NCBI RefSeq assembly: GCF_036178145.1
Contig: NZ_CP108067.1
Span: 9,377,001-9,441,000 of the forward strand
Direction of reading: 5' to 3'
DNA from: Streptomyces sp. NBC_00273
GTDB lineage: Bacteria > Actinomycetota > Actinomycetes > Streptomycetales > Streptomycetaceae
DNA: 64,000 nt
Shown here: one piece after another, positions 33,933 to 43,191 of the stretch
How positions within the stretch are numbered: position 1 is the stretch's first letter
Layout of the letters: every line of letters starts with the position of its first letter
Made by a program: the position numbers and the translations under genes
The notes under the pieces: generated by a model
Told to the model about the DNA's origin: nothing
Seen by the model: only the letters and a program-made list of their open reading frames with translations
Database searches by the model: none

Positions 33933-35186
33933 TCAGGGCGCTCCCGCCGGCCTGAGGTCGGTGAGCACCTCGCGGGCCGCCCTCGCCCCCGAGGCGAGTG
34001 CCCCCTGGAGCGAGCCCGTCGCGCGGTGGTCCCCGCAGACATAGCGGCCCGGTGCGAAGCGGGTGGTCCGGGTGAGCGGCATCGGCGGGTGCATGGCGGG
34101 CAGGGCGTTGCGTACCGTCACGCGGTGCACCGGCTCCCAGGTTCCCGTGTCCACGCCGTACGCCTCGGCGAGTGCGGAGAGCACGGCGGCCTCTTCCGCC
34201 GGGGCGGGGGCACCGAGCACGGAGGTCGACACCAGACTCCGCCCGTCACGGGAGTAGCCGGGCTGGACCTCGGTCAGGACGCACGTGTTCAGGAACCTGC
34301 GGCGTGCGTCGACCAGCAGGGTGGGTTCCGTGAGGGGAGAACGTTCGACCGCGTGGTAAAGGGTCGTCACGGTCCGCCCCACAGGCGGCTCGAGGCCGGG
34401 CAGCAGGCGTGCCGCGGCGTTGGCTCCGGTGGCGACGACGACGGCCCGTGCCCGCACTTCCCCGTCTCGGCACGCCACCCCCGTTGGCGTCAGCGCGGAG
34501 ACCGGCGACAGGGTGCGCAACATGCTCTGGGGCAGCCCGGCGGCTAGTTGAGCCGGGACGGCGCCGATGCCGTCGCGGGGGAGGCAGAGCGTGCCGCGCA
34601 GCATGCTGCGCCAGACAAGGTGGAAGAAGCGGGCGGAGGTCTCCAGGGAGTCCTCCAGGAATACCCCTGACAGGAAGGGCCGGAAGAACGTTTCGACGAA
34701 GTCTTCGGAGAAGCCCGCGTCGGCCAGGGCCGTGCGGGTGGTGACGTCGGGTCGGGCCCGCACGCGGGAGGCGGGTGCGAGCATGGCGTGGGCCGACAGG
34801 GCGCCGAAGGCGAGCAGGTCGCGCGGCTTGACCCGCCCGCCGGTGAGGAGACCGATGCCGTCGCGTGGGCGCCGCGTGGGATCGGCGAGTCGAAGCCTCC
34901 CGCCGTCGCTGTGGACCAGCACGCCGGGCGTGAACGGCCGCAAGAAGAGAGCGGGCAGGTCGAAGCGGCGCCTGACCTGCGGGTAGCTGGTGTTGAACAC
35001 CTGGAAGCCGTGGTCGATGGTGAAGCCCGCGACCCGGTCGGTGCGGATGCGGCCGCCGACGGTGTCCTCGGCCTCCAGCAGACGCACCCGCAGGCCGGCC
35101 GCAGCGAGGTCCGAGGCGCATGCCAGTCCAGCGGCTCCCGCACCAATGACCACCACGTCGTGCCGGTCGTCCTGTGCCTCGGCCAT
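33933..35186 (-). CDS. FAD-dependent amine-oxidase/phytoene-desaturase-like protein
   Basis: 417 residues from ATG 35186 (GAGGG upstream). Dinucleotide-binding motif near the start: VVVIGAGAAGLACASDLAAA then LEAEDTVGGRIRTD. Substrate-domain features include FTIDHGFQVFNTSYPQVRRR, and FAPGRYVCGDHRATGSLQGA is the conserved C-terminal FAD-binding loop. Such enzymes oxidise amines or desaturate isoprenoids in the cytoplasm. No carotenoid or other pathway genes are nearby, so the substrate is unknown. Confidence 0.92.
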   Translation of the reverse strand: MAEAQDDRHDVVVIGAGAAGLACASDLAAAGLRVRLLEAEDTVGGRIRTDRVAGFTIDHGFQVFNTSYPQVRRRFDLPALFLRPFTPGVLVHSDGGRLRLADPTRRPRDGIGLLTGGRVKPRDLLAFGALSAHAMLAPASRVRARPDVTTRTALADAGFSEDFVETFFRPFLSGVFLEDSLETSARFFHLVWRSMLRGTLCLPRDGIGAVPAQLAAGLPQSMLRTLSPVSALTPTGVACRDGEVRARAVVVATGANAAARLLPGLEPPVGRTVTTLYHAVERSPLTEPTLLVDARRRFLNTCVLTEVQPGYSRDGRSLVSTSVLGAPAPAEEAAVLSALAEAYGVDTGTWEPVHRVTVRNALPAMHPPMPLTRTTRFAPGRYVCGDHRATGSLQGALASGARAAREVLTDLRPAGAP

Positions 35187-35391
35187 GAACGCCCTCACAC
35201 TTCTTGCCCGACTCGGATGGCTGCGGCTGTCGCCAGGCTACGCGCGGCTTCTGCGAAGCGAGGACGGACGCGCCGCACTTCGCTGGCCGCGGGGCCGGTC
35301 GCTCGACGCCGACTGCGGCGGCAGCTACTGAGCTACGGCGAGGCGCGGCCGCTGAGCCTGCCGGCGCCGTTGGCCTGAGCCGCCGGCCCGG

Positions 35392-36114
35392 CTACTGGGG
35401 CGGCTCGCACCGCTGGGGAAGCGTCACGGTCCCGGGCCGGTGCTCGAAGGTGTCCATGACCAGCCACTCGTCCAGCTCGGGGTCGTAGAGGTTCTGGACG
35501 CCGAACTGCAGTACCTGCCAGAAGGTGCCTCGGTCGTGCTCGTCGACGTAGATGTCGCCCAGTGCGAGCGGCAGGCGCGGATAGTTCCCGGGAGGCAGGT
35601 CCGGGAAGACCACGCCCACCCTCCAGTGGTTCACGCGTCGCTGCGGGGTGCGCCGTAGGGTCTCCGGCCCGACGAACCGGGCGTTCTCGAACCCCTGGTT
35701 CAGTGCCTCCAGGTTGAAGCCGGGGATGCGTGAGCAGGGATGCTCGTTCAAGCCGGGCCACTTGTACGTCAGTGTGTAGAGCGTGTCGTGGTAGATGAGG
35801 TTGGTGAACCAGATCGGGTACTGCGGGCCTCCCGCGGTCATCTGGCTGTCGCCGTCCTTGCCCTCCCAGGTGAACGGCACCGTGATGTCCAGGTCGCGGA
35901 CGATCCACTTGCCCTTGCCCCGGAAGTCGCGGGGGAGTCGGGGCGGAGGCGGCGGGGGAGAGGCGTCCTGCTGTGCGGCTACGGTCTCGAACGCCGGCGC
36001 GGGTCCGGTCCGTGGCTCGGCATCGACCGAAGGCGGAGCCGCCAGGACGAGGGCGGCCGCTCCGACGAGAGCGGCCGGCGTAGCCGTCCGACGTCTGCCC
36101 TTCTTCCAGCCCAT
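35392..36114 (-). CDS. Secreted protein of unknown function
   Basis: 240 residues, ATG with AGGGAG 6 nt upstream. Signal peptide (RRRTATPAALVGAAALVLAA), then a Pro-run (SPPPPPPRLP) and a ~180-residue folded part with many aromatics: KGKWIVRDLDITVPFTWEGK, GGPQYPIWFTNLIYHDTLYT, YPRLPLALGDIYVDEHDRGT and WLVMDTFEHRPG. No family recognised. Divergently placed from a degenerate region. Confidence 0.8.
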   Translation of the reverse strand: MGWKKGRRRTATPAALVGAAALVLAAPPSVDAEPRTGPAPAFETVAAQQDASPPPPPPRLPRDFRGKGKWIVRDLDITVPFTWEGKDGDSQMTAGGPQYPIWFTNLIYHDTLYTLTYKWPGLNEHPCSRIPGFNLEALNQGFENARFVGPETLRRTPQRRVNHWRVGVVFPDLPPGNYPRLPLALGDIYVDEHDRGTFWQVLQFGVQNLYDPELDEWLVMDTFEHRPGTVTLPQRCEPPQ

Positions 36115-37389
36115 GATCTCCCTCAGTTGTCGTGTCGGGCGCCGTCACAATACGGAACAATTCCGGCGATGATGGGACACCATCCCCGGAATCGAATGTT
36201 CCGAAACCGGCGACTATCGAGCAGATCCGGCAGCGGGCCGCGGTGGTGTGGCTGCCCCGTGAATCGCTCCGCGGCCCGCCGAGCCCAGGCCAACAGCCGT
36301 CCACGACGCACCGCACCGTACGCAGTCGTCCGGTCTCGGGCCAGCGGGGGCGTTACGGTGGGCCGCGAGGGCCCTCTGAAGTCGGTCCGGGGATCGCGGC
36401 GGGTGAACCGATTTCCACCGAAGCGCGGCGGGAACCAACCGACTTCGCGACTTGCGCGGGTTGAAGAGCCGACCGCTACCCGTATGCGGGTGGGGCGCTC
36501 TGGAACCGGCCGGGGCCGGTGCACTTCGATGTGGGCAGCGGCGCGCACGTGCCGTTCTCGACGGAGCGGCACGCGGACGACGGCCGGTTCGGCCGCCCGA
36601 AGGCCGCTCTCCTGCGCGGTGCGTGCGCGGTGGATGCGCGTGCGGCCGGCGCGGGGCGGCTGCGCACCCGGTCGACCGGACCGCGCTCGACGACCAGCAG
36701 CCCCTGTACGAGGCCGACGTCGACCTGACCGGTCCGGTCGGAAACCCACACGGAGCGTGGGCCGCGTCAGCGAGCACCGCGCCGTCCTCGCTGACGGTCG
36801 ACTGCTGCTCCGTGCCGTTCGCCGACAGAAGCACCACCCGGGTCCGTGCGAGTGCTCCCGTGCCTATCCGCCCCGGTTCGACGACATAGCGGCGGAGCCG
36901 AGGGTCGTGGTCGATGGTGACTGCTCACCTGCCGCTGACATGGGTGGCGAAAGGCCGTGGCATTCAGCATGCTCATGCCGACCGCCAAGCGTGGACGGCG
37001 GTCCGGCGGGAGGCGTACGCGAACGACCGGGGTCAGCTGGCCTCCCCGGTCGCGGTGACGGCCCGTTCGAACAGGAGCAAGGCCGACCAGGACCCGGCCG
37101 AGTGGCTGCCCGGCAGACGAGGCGGAGCGGGACCGGCCGTGGGACATCGCGGCCGGCTGCGGCGGCACCAACGTGGAGTTCACCCCGCCCCGTAGGACCG
37201 GGCTGGCCGAGAGCCGCCGGGAACGATGCCGTGACCGTAGAGACCCTCCTGGGCCCGTTGTCACAGCCGGCGGCTACCGTGCAGGTCAGCACGCAGCCAA
37301 GGCGAGGCGCAGGAGCGGGGAACGGGGAGCGGCAATGGTCCACGAGGTGGGGTACGCGCTGGCGCGGGATCGGGACGGAGCCACCGCCG
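36115..37389. other. Long degenerate region with repeat A copy
   Basis: About 1.3 kb with no intact gene. A short AT-richer leader (36115-36190) probably carries the promoter of the exported protein. Between 36510 and 36870 natural-looking pieces occur in different plus-strand frames (FDVGSGAHVPFSTERHADDG; TALDDQQPLYEADVDLTGPV), suggesting a decayed gene. A copy of dispersed repeat A lies at 36916-36986. Confidence 0.45.
36916..36986 (+). repeat. Dispersed repeat A, copy 1 (partial)
   Basis: GGTGACTGCTCACC...GCTGACATGGGTGGCGAAAGGCCGT...CATGCCGACC, shared with 42096-42155 and 55449-55509. Only the right half of the ~145-bp unit is present here. Confidence 0.85.
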
Positions 37390-38589
37390 ATGCCTGAGAC
37401 GACGTACGTGACCTTCGAGGAGTCCTGGGACGCGGCATCCCGTACCGGTGGTCGTGCGCTGTCCCCCGCGGAGGCGCGCGCCCGGGATGCCGCTGGCCTT
37501 CCGTACGCGGTGATCTACCGTGTGCCGGGTCGCGAAGTCCCGCTCGGGGTGCGGATGGTGGCATGGCAGGCCGGCATCCTGGATTCCTGGGCGTACGACG
37601 AGCACGGCCGCCGGACCGCCGAGGCCGAGCTGCGGCTGCGAACCGACGAGGGGCGGCTGTTGATCCGGCGCCTGCTCGTGCGGCGGTACCCGGACGCGCG
37701 GACGGCGGAGTTCGATGTGCACTGCCCTCGGACGGCGGTGGAGCTTTCAGACGGCGGTACCGCGCGTATCTCGCACCAGCCTGAGGGCATGCGGGGTGCC
37801 TCCCTGGAGGCGGAAGTGGCGGTGGCCGAGGAGCACCTGTGGACGGCCCGCCCCGGCTTCGACGACTGGCCGGCGCTCCCGGTCGAGGACACGCTGCCGG
37901 ACTGGGTCGCCGCAGAGCTGGTCCGCGCGGCGTCCGAGTGGCGCCGGGAGCCCTCCCGGCTGCTCGCGTCCGCCGACTTCGACCGGGCCTTCCGGCCCGG
38001 CACCCACACGGCCGGGGTGACGGTCCTCGATTCGGCCCCGTGCGGCAGTGTGCGCGTGCCGAGTGGGGTGCTGGCGGTGGCTTGCCCGCGGAGCTGGGAC
38101 GAGGTGCCGGGGATCACGGTGGCCGTGCCGCCGGGCACGTACCCGCTGAAGGCGGCCTTGGTTGAGGTCGCAGACAGAGGATATGGGCCCTACAAGGAGG
38201 TCACGGCCGTCCGGCTGCAGATCTGTGACGCCCCCGTGGCGGCCTGGGAGATGGCACTCGGGCCGGGTGACGACACGCTCCAGCTCCGTGCCGGAGAAGC
38301 CTTTGGCTTCGACACGGACGGGGCAACGGGCGCCTTCGGCGACGCCGGGGTCTGGCAGGACCTGCGGGACTTGCTGGAGCGGGCTCACCGGCCGGGTTCC
38401 CCGGAGGCCGACAAGCTCGCCAGCTCCGCAGCCGGCATGCACCTCGACGGCGGCGGCCTGGGCGCGGACCTGGCGGTCTTCTACACGGGCGGCGACGGCG
38501 TCTACCCGGTTTGGGTGGGCCGGTCCGCCTCTGGAGAGGTCGTCTGCGTCGACGTACGGACAGCCTTTGAGCGGGACCTCGAGGCGTGA
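37390..38589 (+). CDS. DUF4241 protein, long form
   Basis: 399 residues, ATG with GGGACGGAG about 9 nt upstream. The N-terminal half (~1-210) is helical, opening TTYVTFEESWDAASRTGGRA then ALSPAEARARDAAGLPYAVI. The C-terminal half is a DUF4241 domain: GSVRVPSGVLAVACPRSWDE, ITVAVPPGTYPLKAALVEVA, VTAVRLQICDAPVAAWEMAL, GEAFGFDTDGATGAFGDAGV, GGLGADLAVFYTGGDGVYPV. Paralogous to 32896-33636. Function unknown; soluble. Confidence 0.85.
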   Translation: MPETTYVTFEESWDAASRTGGRALSPAEARARDAAGLPYAVIYRVPGREVPLGVRMVAWQAGILDSWAYDEHGRRTAEAELRLRTDEGRLLIRRLLVRRYPDARTAEFDVHCPRTAVELSDGGTARISHQPEGMRGASLEAEVAVAEEHLWTARPGFDDWPALPVEDTLPDWVAAELVRAASEWRREPSRLLASADFDRAFRPGTHTAGVTVLDSAPCGSVRVPSGVLAVACPRSWDEVPGITVAVPPGTYPLKAALVEVADRGYGPYKEVTAVRLQICDAPVAAWEMALGPGDDTLQLRAGEAFGFDTDGATGAFGDAGVWQDLRDLLERAHRPGSPEADKLASSAAGMHLDGGGLGADLAVFYTGGDGVYPVWVGRSASGEVVCVDVRTAFERDLEA

Positions 38590-38956
38590 GCTAGCTCGGC
38601 CCTCGAGTTCGCTTCGGCGTGCACGCGAACGGGGCCGGCCCACGGCGGCCCTCGGCGGCCCCTGGTGGCTCACGGTGGCTCACGGCGGGCCACGGTGCAT
38701 TCAGCGTGGCCCGCCGCAGGTGCGGGGAGAGGACCCACCAGACCAAGGAAGCCAGGGGCGGAGCTCTCCGAGGCGAGGACGCCACCCGCAGCCGGAAGGG
38801 CCTGAGGGAGCCGTGCAGCGACCGTCAAGGAATTAGGGCGGCGCGGATGCCCCGTACGCCCGTCAGGCGATCGTCACCCTGCTGCGGGGGCGGACCCGGC
38901 AACGGCACACCCGGACGCGGGCACTTTGTCCGGGTGCGGATCGCACCCACATCAGC

Positions 38957-39113
38957 GCGTCAACGGTGGGCCGCACCCGGAAGAGAGGTGCAATGGCGAC
39001 TGCGGGGAGCGGCACCTGCAACGGCCGCTCCCAGCCCCGTGGCGCTGTCGACCGCGGGCAGGTCCGGTAGCCGTCACACGTCGCTGGTCACCGCCCCGGT
39101 CGGCAGCCTCCAG
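38957..39113 (+). repeat. Dispersed repeat B, copy 1
   Basis: About 155 bases similar to 62385-62543. Shared blocks include GCGTCAA, TGCGGGGAGC, GGCCGCTCCCAGCCCCGT, GCGGGCAGGTCCGG and CACCGCCCCGG...CAGCCTCCAG. Both copies lie downstream of a minus-strand gene (MMPL here, CGNR there) in the same orientation. Confidence 0.8.
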
Positions 39114-39229
39114 TTCACTTCACCGTGGGCAGTGCCGCCGGGCGCCGTGACGTAGACGACGGTATGGGTCCTCCGAGGTGCTCCCGAGCGGTGGGTGGGA
39201 GGGCCTTCGAGCAGGTCACGGCGCTCTGC

Positions 39230-39250
39230 GAGATCCGAGATCCGAGATCC
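39230..39250 (+). repeat. Heptamer tandem repeat (GAGATCC)3
   Basis: Three exact copies of GAGATCC followed by GAGAGTC, lying just before the end of the MMPL gene. Confidence 0.9.
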
Positions 39251-39255
39251 GAGAG

Positions 39256-41400
39256 TCAGGGTCGGCTTTGCCGTTGTGCTGGCGCGTCGTGCTGCCCGGC
39301 TGGTGCGGCTGGCCGGGCGAGTGCGCTGGGCCACCAGGCGCGCGGGCCGATGTCGATGACCAGCGCCGGTACCAGCAGTGAGCGCACGACGAGGGTGTCG
39401 AGGAGGACGCCGAAGGCGACGATGAAGGCGATCTGGACGAGGAAGGCGAGGGGGATCACCATCAGTGCGGCGAAGGTCGCGGCGAGGACCACGCCGGCGG
39501 AGGTGATCACGCCTCCCGTGGTGGTGAGTCCGCGCAGGACGCCCTGGCGGGTGCCCAGGACAAGGGCTTCCTCGCGGACGCGGGACATGAGGAAGATGTT
39601 GTAATCGACGCCCAGGGCGACCAGGAACACGAACCCGTAGAGCGGGACGGAGGCGTCAGTTCCGCTGAAGCCCAGCAGGTGTTCGAAGACGAGGGCGGAC
39701 ACGCCCAGCGTCGCGAGGAAGTTGAGGGCGACGGTCGCGACGAGCAGGACGGGCACGAGCACGGAGCGCAGGAGCACGATCAGGATCAGCAGGATGATGC
39801 CCAGGACGACCGGGACGATCACGGCGCGGTCGCGCGCGGAGGTCTGCTGGGTGTCGTACTGCTGGGCGGTGTAGCCACCGACCAGTGCGTTGGCCCCCGG
39901 GACCGCGTGCAGACGCTCGCGCAGCCGCTGGACCGTCTCCTTCGCGGCATCGCTGTCGGCGGCAGCCTCGAGCGTGGCGTCCAACCGCACCCGGCCGTCC
40001 ACGACAAGGGGATCCCCCGTGCCCGGTCGGCCGCTCGCGGTGACCGGGGTGACGGCGTCAACGCCGTCTGTGGACTCGGCCGCAGCGCGCACTTGCGCGA
40101 CGCGGCCGGCATCGGTGATGACGACGGCGGGATTGCCGGATCCGCCGGGGAAGTGCCGTGCCAGGGTCTGCTGGGCACTGACCGAAGGGGCGTCGTTGAC
40201 GAAGATCTCGTCCAGCGGCACGCCCTTGGACGACAACATGGAAGAGAACCCGGCGAGTACCGCGAGCAGCAGTGTGGTGGATACCCACACGCGCCGCGGC
40301 GCGTGGTCGATCAGCTGGGCGATGCGCCGCCACACGCCGTGGCCCTCGACGGTGGCATCGGCGGGCTTGGGGGTGGCGGGCCAGTAGGCGGCCCGGCCCA
40401 GCAGCATCAGAGCGGCAGGCAGGAAGGTGAGAGTGGCGATCACCGAGCAGACGATGCCGATGGCACCGACCGGTCCCAAGGCGCGGTTGTTCGTGAGGTC
40501 GCTCGCCAGCAGCGCCAGAAGGCCCAGGGCCACGGTGGCCGCGCTGGCGGTGATGGCCCCGGCAGACCGGCGCACGGCAGCCACCGCGGCCTTCGCGCGG
40601 TCGCCCTGCCGGGCGAGTTCCTCCCGGAAGCGAGCTGCCAGGAGCAGGGCGTAGTCGGTCGCGGCCCCGATGACCAGGATGGACAGGATTCCCTGGACCT
40701 GGCCGTCCACACGGACCGCGCCGCGGTCGGCCAGAGCGTAGACCACGGCGCAGGCCAGACCGAGGGCGAACACCGAACTGATGATGATCACCAGGGGCAG
40801 TAGGACGCTGCGGTAGACCAGGAGCAGGATCAGTAGCACCGCTCCCAGGGCCACGCCGAGCAGCAGTCCGTCGATGCCGGCGAACGCGTCGGACAGGTCC
40901 GCCTGGCTGGCTGCGGGACCGGCGATCTGGACCGTGGTCCCCGGTACCCGCTGCGCCGCCTGCCGTACCTCTTCCAGGACTGCCGGGACCTCCTCGCCCA
41001 GGTCGGTGGCCAGCGGCACGACGGCCTGGAGTGCCCGGCTGTCGCCGGACACGACGGCCGGAGAGGGCGGAGCGGCGATGCCGTGCCTGCCGGCGAGACC
41101 GCCGACCGCCTGCGTGGCGGCCTCCTGCTGTCCGGCGCTGACACCCTTGCCGTCCGCCGTCCAGATGATGACGGCCGGGATGGAAGGCGACGTCTCGAAC
41201 GCCTTGCGGGCTTCTAGAACCTGTGTGGACTCGGCGTTGCGCGGCAGGAATGCCGCCTGGTCGTTGGTGGCGACCTCGCCCAGCTTCCCCGCGTACGGTC
41301 CCAGCGTCCCGCCGATGCCGAGCCACACGATCAACAGCGCGAGCGGCACGATCCAGCGGGCCCAGCGCGGTGCGTTCTTCAAGGTGAGCCCCTCGCTCAT
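39256..41400 (-). CDS. MMPL-family (RND-type) exporter
   Basis: 714 residues, typical MMPL length. Two repeats of one helix, a large extracellular loop and five helices: opening WIVPLALLIVWLGIGGTLGP, then LLLGVALGAVLLILLLVYRS, GILSILVIGAATDYALLLAA with RFREELARQGD; the second half has YGFVFLVALGVDYNIFLMSR with VREEA. The charged GxDYxxF/L motifs fit proton relay. These export lipids or drugs. ATG 41400 has no ribosome binding site; TTG 41382, behind GAGGGG, is an alternative start. Divergent from a MarR regulator. Confidence 0.93.
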   Translation of the reverse strand: MSEGLTLKNAPRWARWIVPLALLIVWLGIGGTLGPYAGKLGEVATNDQAAFLPRNAESTQVLEARKAFETSPSIPAVIIWTADGKGVSAGQQEAATQAVGGLAGRHGIAAPPSPAVVSGDSRALQAVVPLATDLGEEVPAVLEEVRQAAQRVPGTTVQIAGPAASQADLSDAFAGIDGLLLGVALGAVLLILLLVYRSVLLPLVIIISSVFALGLACAVVYALADRGAVRVDGQVQGILSILVIGAATDYALLLAARFREELARQGDRAKAAVAAVRRSAGAITASAATVALGLLALLASDLTNNRALGPVGAIGIVCSVIATLTFLPAALMLLGRAAYWPATPKPADATVEGHGVWRRIAQLIDHAPRRVWVSTTLLLAVLAGFSSMLSSKGVPLDEIFVNDAPSVSAQQTLARHFPGGSGNPAVVITDAGRVAQVRAAAESTDGVDAVTPVTASGRPGTGDPLVVDGRVRLDATLEAAADSDAAKETVQRLRERLHAVPGANALVGGYTAQQYDTQQTSARDRAVIVPVVLGIILLILIVLLRSVLVPVLLVATVALNFLATLGVSALVFEHLLGFSGTDASVPLYGFVFLVALGVDYNIFLMSRVREEALVLGTRQGVLRGLTTTGGVITSAGVVLAATFAALMVIPLAFLVQIAFIVAFGVLLDTLVVRSLLVPALVIDIGPRAWWPSALARPAAPAGQHDAPAQRQSRP

Positions 41401-41401
41401 A

Positions 41402-41456
41402 AAGTTAGGTCATTCATAAAGAATGTCAATCATCGAGAGACTATATGATCTGATCA
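41402..41456. promoter_or_regulatory. Divergent MMPL/MarR promoter region with palindrome
   Basis: Minus strand: TTGACA (41429-41424), 16-nt spacer, TAACTT (41407-41402), reading into the MMPL gene. The spacer contains the palindrome CATTC-ATAAA-GAATG (41411-41425), a likely MarR operator that would block polymerase. Plus strand: TATGAT (41444-41449) lies 6 bases before the MarR ATG (41456) with no ribosome binding site, consistent with a leaderless message. Confidence 0.7.
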
Positions 41457-41950
41457 TGCGCGACACCGACAGCCCCTTGCCCTCACTTCCGGCCGACGAC
41501 CCGATCGGGTTGCAGTCCTTCGCCGTCTTGCTGCGCCGGATGAACGCAGAGTTCAATCGCATCGCGCAGGAGTTCGCCCACTCCCAGGGCCTGCACCTCA
41601 CTGACGTCCAGGCCCTCATCGCCGTTCTGGACGCGACCGACGGCGAAGAGGCCGGCCCCATGACTCCGGGTCGGCTCCGCAAGCAGATGAACCTCACGTC
41701 CGGCGCCATGACCGCATGCCTGGACCGACTGGAGAAGGCCGGCCACATCCGCCGCGTCCGGGCAGTCGACGACCGCCGGGTGGTCCACCTGCACTACGCC
41801 GAAGCAGCCAAGCAGGTCGCCCGGGAGTACTTCCGCCCACTGGCTCGCGGTACGGACGCCGCCCGCAAGGACTTCACCGGCGAAGAACTCCACGTGGTGG
41901 TGCGCTTCCTCGCTGAGATGAACCGACAGCTCGCCCTCGTGGGGCGATGA
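41456..41950 (+). CDS. MarR-family transcriptional regulator
   Basis: 164 residues from ATG 41456 (leaderless; an upstream ATG at 41423 lies within the operator region). Winged helix: LRRMNAEFNRIAQEFAHSQG, LTDVQALIAVLDATD, LTSGAMTACLDRLEKAGHIR, VRAVDDRRVVHLHYAEAAK. MarR proteins repress divergent exporters until a phenolic or lipophilic ligand is bound. Here the target is most likely the MMPL exporter and itself. Confidence 0.93.
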   Translation: MRDTDSPLPSLPADDPIGLQSFAVLLRRMNAEFNRIAQEFAHSQGLHLTDVQALIAVLDATDGEEAGPMTPGRLRKQMNLTSGAMTACLDRLEKAGHIRRVRAVDDRRVVHLHYAEAAKQVAREYFRPLARGTDAARKDFTGEELHVVVRFLAEMNRQLALVGR

Positions 41951-42613
41951 ACCCCCTCCCGGCTGCGCCAGACACCCCCGTGAGCCCCCTCCGCCCGGGC
42001 GGAGCATTTGTTGGTCTGCGGGGGATCGTCAGCTGAACCTCGTCATCCGAGTGGCAGTGGCGCAGGCCCAGCGCTCGGGAGAGGTGGCCACTGACGGTGA
42101 CTGCTCACCCGTAGCTGACATGGGTGGCGAAAGGCCGTGCCGTAGTCGTGCCGACCGCCGTCTCGGGCTCTGGCGCACCTTCTGTGGCGGTGCCCCGCTC
42201 CCGCTCGCCGGCCAGCGCCAGCGCGCGGGCTTCCTGCTGAACGTTTCGGCCCGGGCCCGTGCCTGAAGCGTCCAGGGCCCGTGGGCCGCGGCCTGTGCGG
42301 TACCGAGCAAGCAGGCGGGGGATCCCGCGTCCGGTGGAGCCAGGCCGTGAACTCGGCCGCCCGGGCCCCGTTGGACAGCAACGCGCCGACGGCCGGTGAG
42401 GTGGCCTCGCGGGCCAGGTTGCCGATGACGGCCGGGAGTTCCGTCGCGGCCGGGAGGACGCGGGACGGGCCTGCGCTGCTGTCGGTCGCGGGCGATCTCG
42501 TGCAGGGCCAGGAACACACTGGCGCGCGGGGGTGAATTCCGGCCCCGCGCGGGAAGCGGACACGCCGCGGGGAGGCTTCGGCGCAGTCCGCGCCGCGGCG
42601 GGACCGGCAGCGC
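41951..42613. other. Gap with repeat A, no gene supported
   Basis: About 660 bases between MarR and the DUF1905 gene. A palindrome CTCCGCCC-GGGCGGAG (41989-42004) may terminate marR transcription. Repeat A copy 2 covers 42010-42155. Minus-strand frames from 42500 to 42200 show short natural-looking pieces (VFLALHEIARDRQ; NLAREATSPAVGALLSNGAR) in different frames, consistent with a decayed gene. Confidence 0.45.
42010..42155 (+). repeat. Dispersed repeat A, copy 2
   Basis: About 145 bases from TTGGTCTGCGGGGG to CGTGCCGACC, aligning nearly gap-free with 55368-55509 (AACCTCGTCATC, CAGTGGCGCAGG, CCACTGACGGTGACTGCTCACC, GGGTGGCGAAAGGCCGTG) and, in its right half, with 36916-36986. Confidence 0.88.
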
Positions 42614-42907
42614 TCAGCCCGGTAGGCGCACCGTCATCTCCACCGTCACGTCGTCTCCTGCCCCCAGCCCAAGCGGCGTTCGGACAGCGTTCTTGACGGG
42701 CAGCAAGTACCCGCCTTCCCTGGGGAAGAGCGACGTCTCGAAGGTGACTTCGCCGATACTGGCCTCGACAGGGACGACTCCCCAGCCGTAGGTGGCCGCC
42801 GAAGCCACCTGCCGTACGTCGGCGGACGGCTCTTCCGGCACGGGGACGAAATAGAAGGGCGCGGGACCACGCCACTCGATCACCTGACTGGCGAAGACCA
42901 TGCGCAT
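42614..42907 (-). CDS. DUF1905 domain protein
   Basis: 97 residues from ATG 42907 (AGGAGAG about 10 nt upstream). Reads ASQVIEWRGPAPFYFVPVPE, SAATYGWGVVPVEASIGEVT, FETSLFPREGGYLLPVKNAV and GLGAGDDVTVEMTVRLPG: the compact beta-barrel DUF1905 domain over its whole length. Cytoplasmic; function unknown, though it often occurs with YdeI/OmdA domains, absent here. Confidence 0.9.
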   Translation of the reverse strand: MRMVFASQVIEWRGPAPFYFVPVPEEPSADVRQVASAATYGWGVVPVEASIGEVTFETSLFPREGGYLLPVKNAVRTPLGLGAGDDVTVEMTVRLPG

Positions 42908-43191
42908 GAGGCAGTTCTCTCCTGGGAGGGCGGCGGGAGGCGTGTGGGTCCCGCTCACCCTACGCGGCGGCCACCCGTTGCTCGGAGGTCGGTTGGGCTT
43001 GCCGCCCGAGCGGGGTTGCTTCCCTGCGGAGCCCGGCCGCGGGGTGCGACCGGCCGCCCCGAGGTCGTCGACCCGGCGGTCCCCACCCACTTCTCCCTCT
43101 CGTACGCAGACCTTCTCGCCCTGCTCGCGGCGGCTCCGGTCCCGGTCCCGACCGCCGCGGACGCCGAGTATCCCGCCTGAGCCGGCCGGGG

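Larger units (their letters stand above)
38590..39255. other. Non-coding or degenerate region with repeats
   Basis: About 670 bases between the DUF4241 gene and the MMPL gene. Contains GC-rich near-repeats (GGTGGCTCACGG, 38660-38690), repeat B copy 1 (38957-39113) and a heptamer tandem repeat (39230-39250). No coding sequence supported. Confidence 0.5.

Noticed and set aside
38640..38700. Possible CRISPR-like repeats (GGTGGCTCACGG, GCGGCCC)
   Set aside because: The units are short, irregular and without constant-length spacers; no cas genes are in the window.
38957..39113. Repeat B as a cobalamin-type riboswitch
   Set aside because: Some GC-rich blocks are suggestive, but the conserved B12-box and core sequences cannot be found, and both copies lie downstream of genes rather than in leaders.
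43000..43180. Plus-strand frame ending THFSLSYADLLALLAAAPVPVP
   Set aside because: A natural-looking tail but no start, no ribosome binding site and no known family; too short to support as a gene between DUF1905 and AraC.
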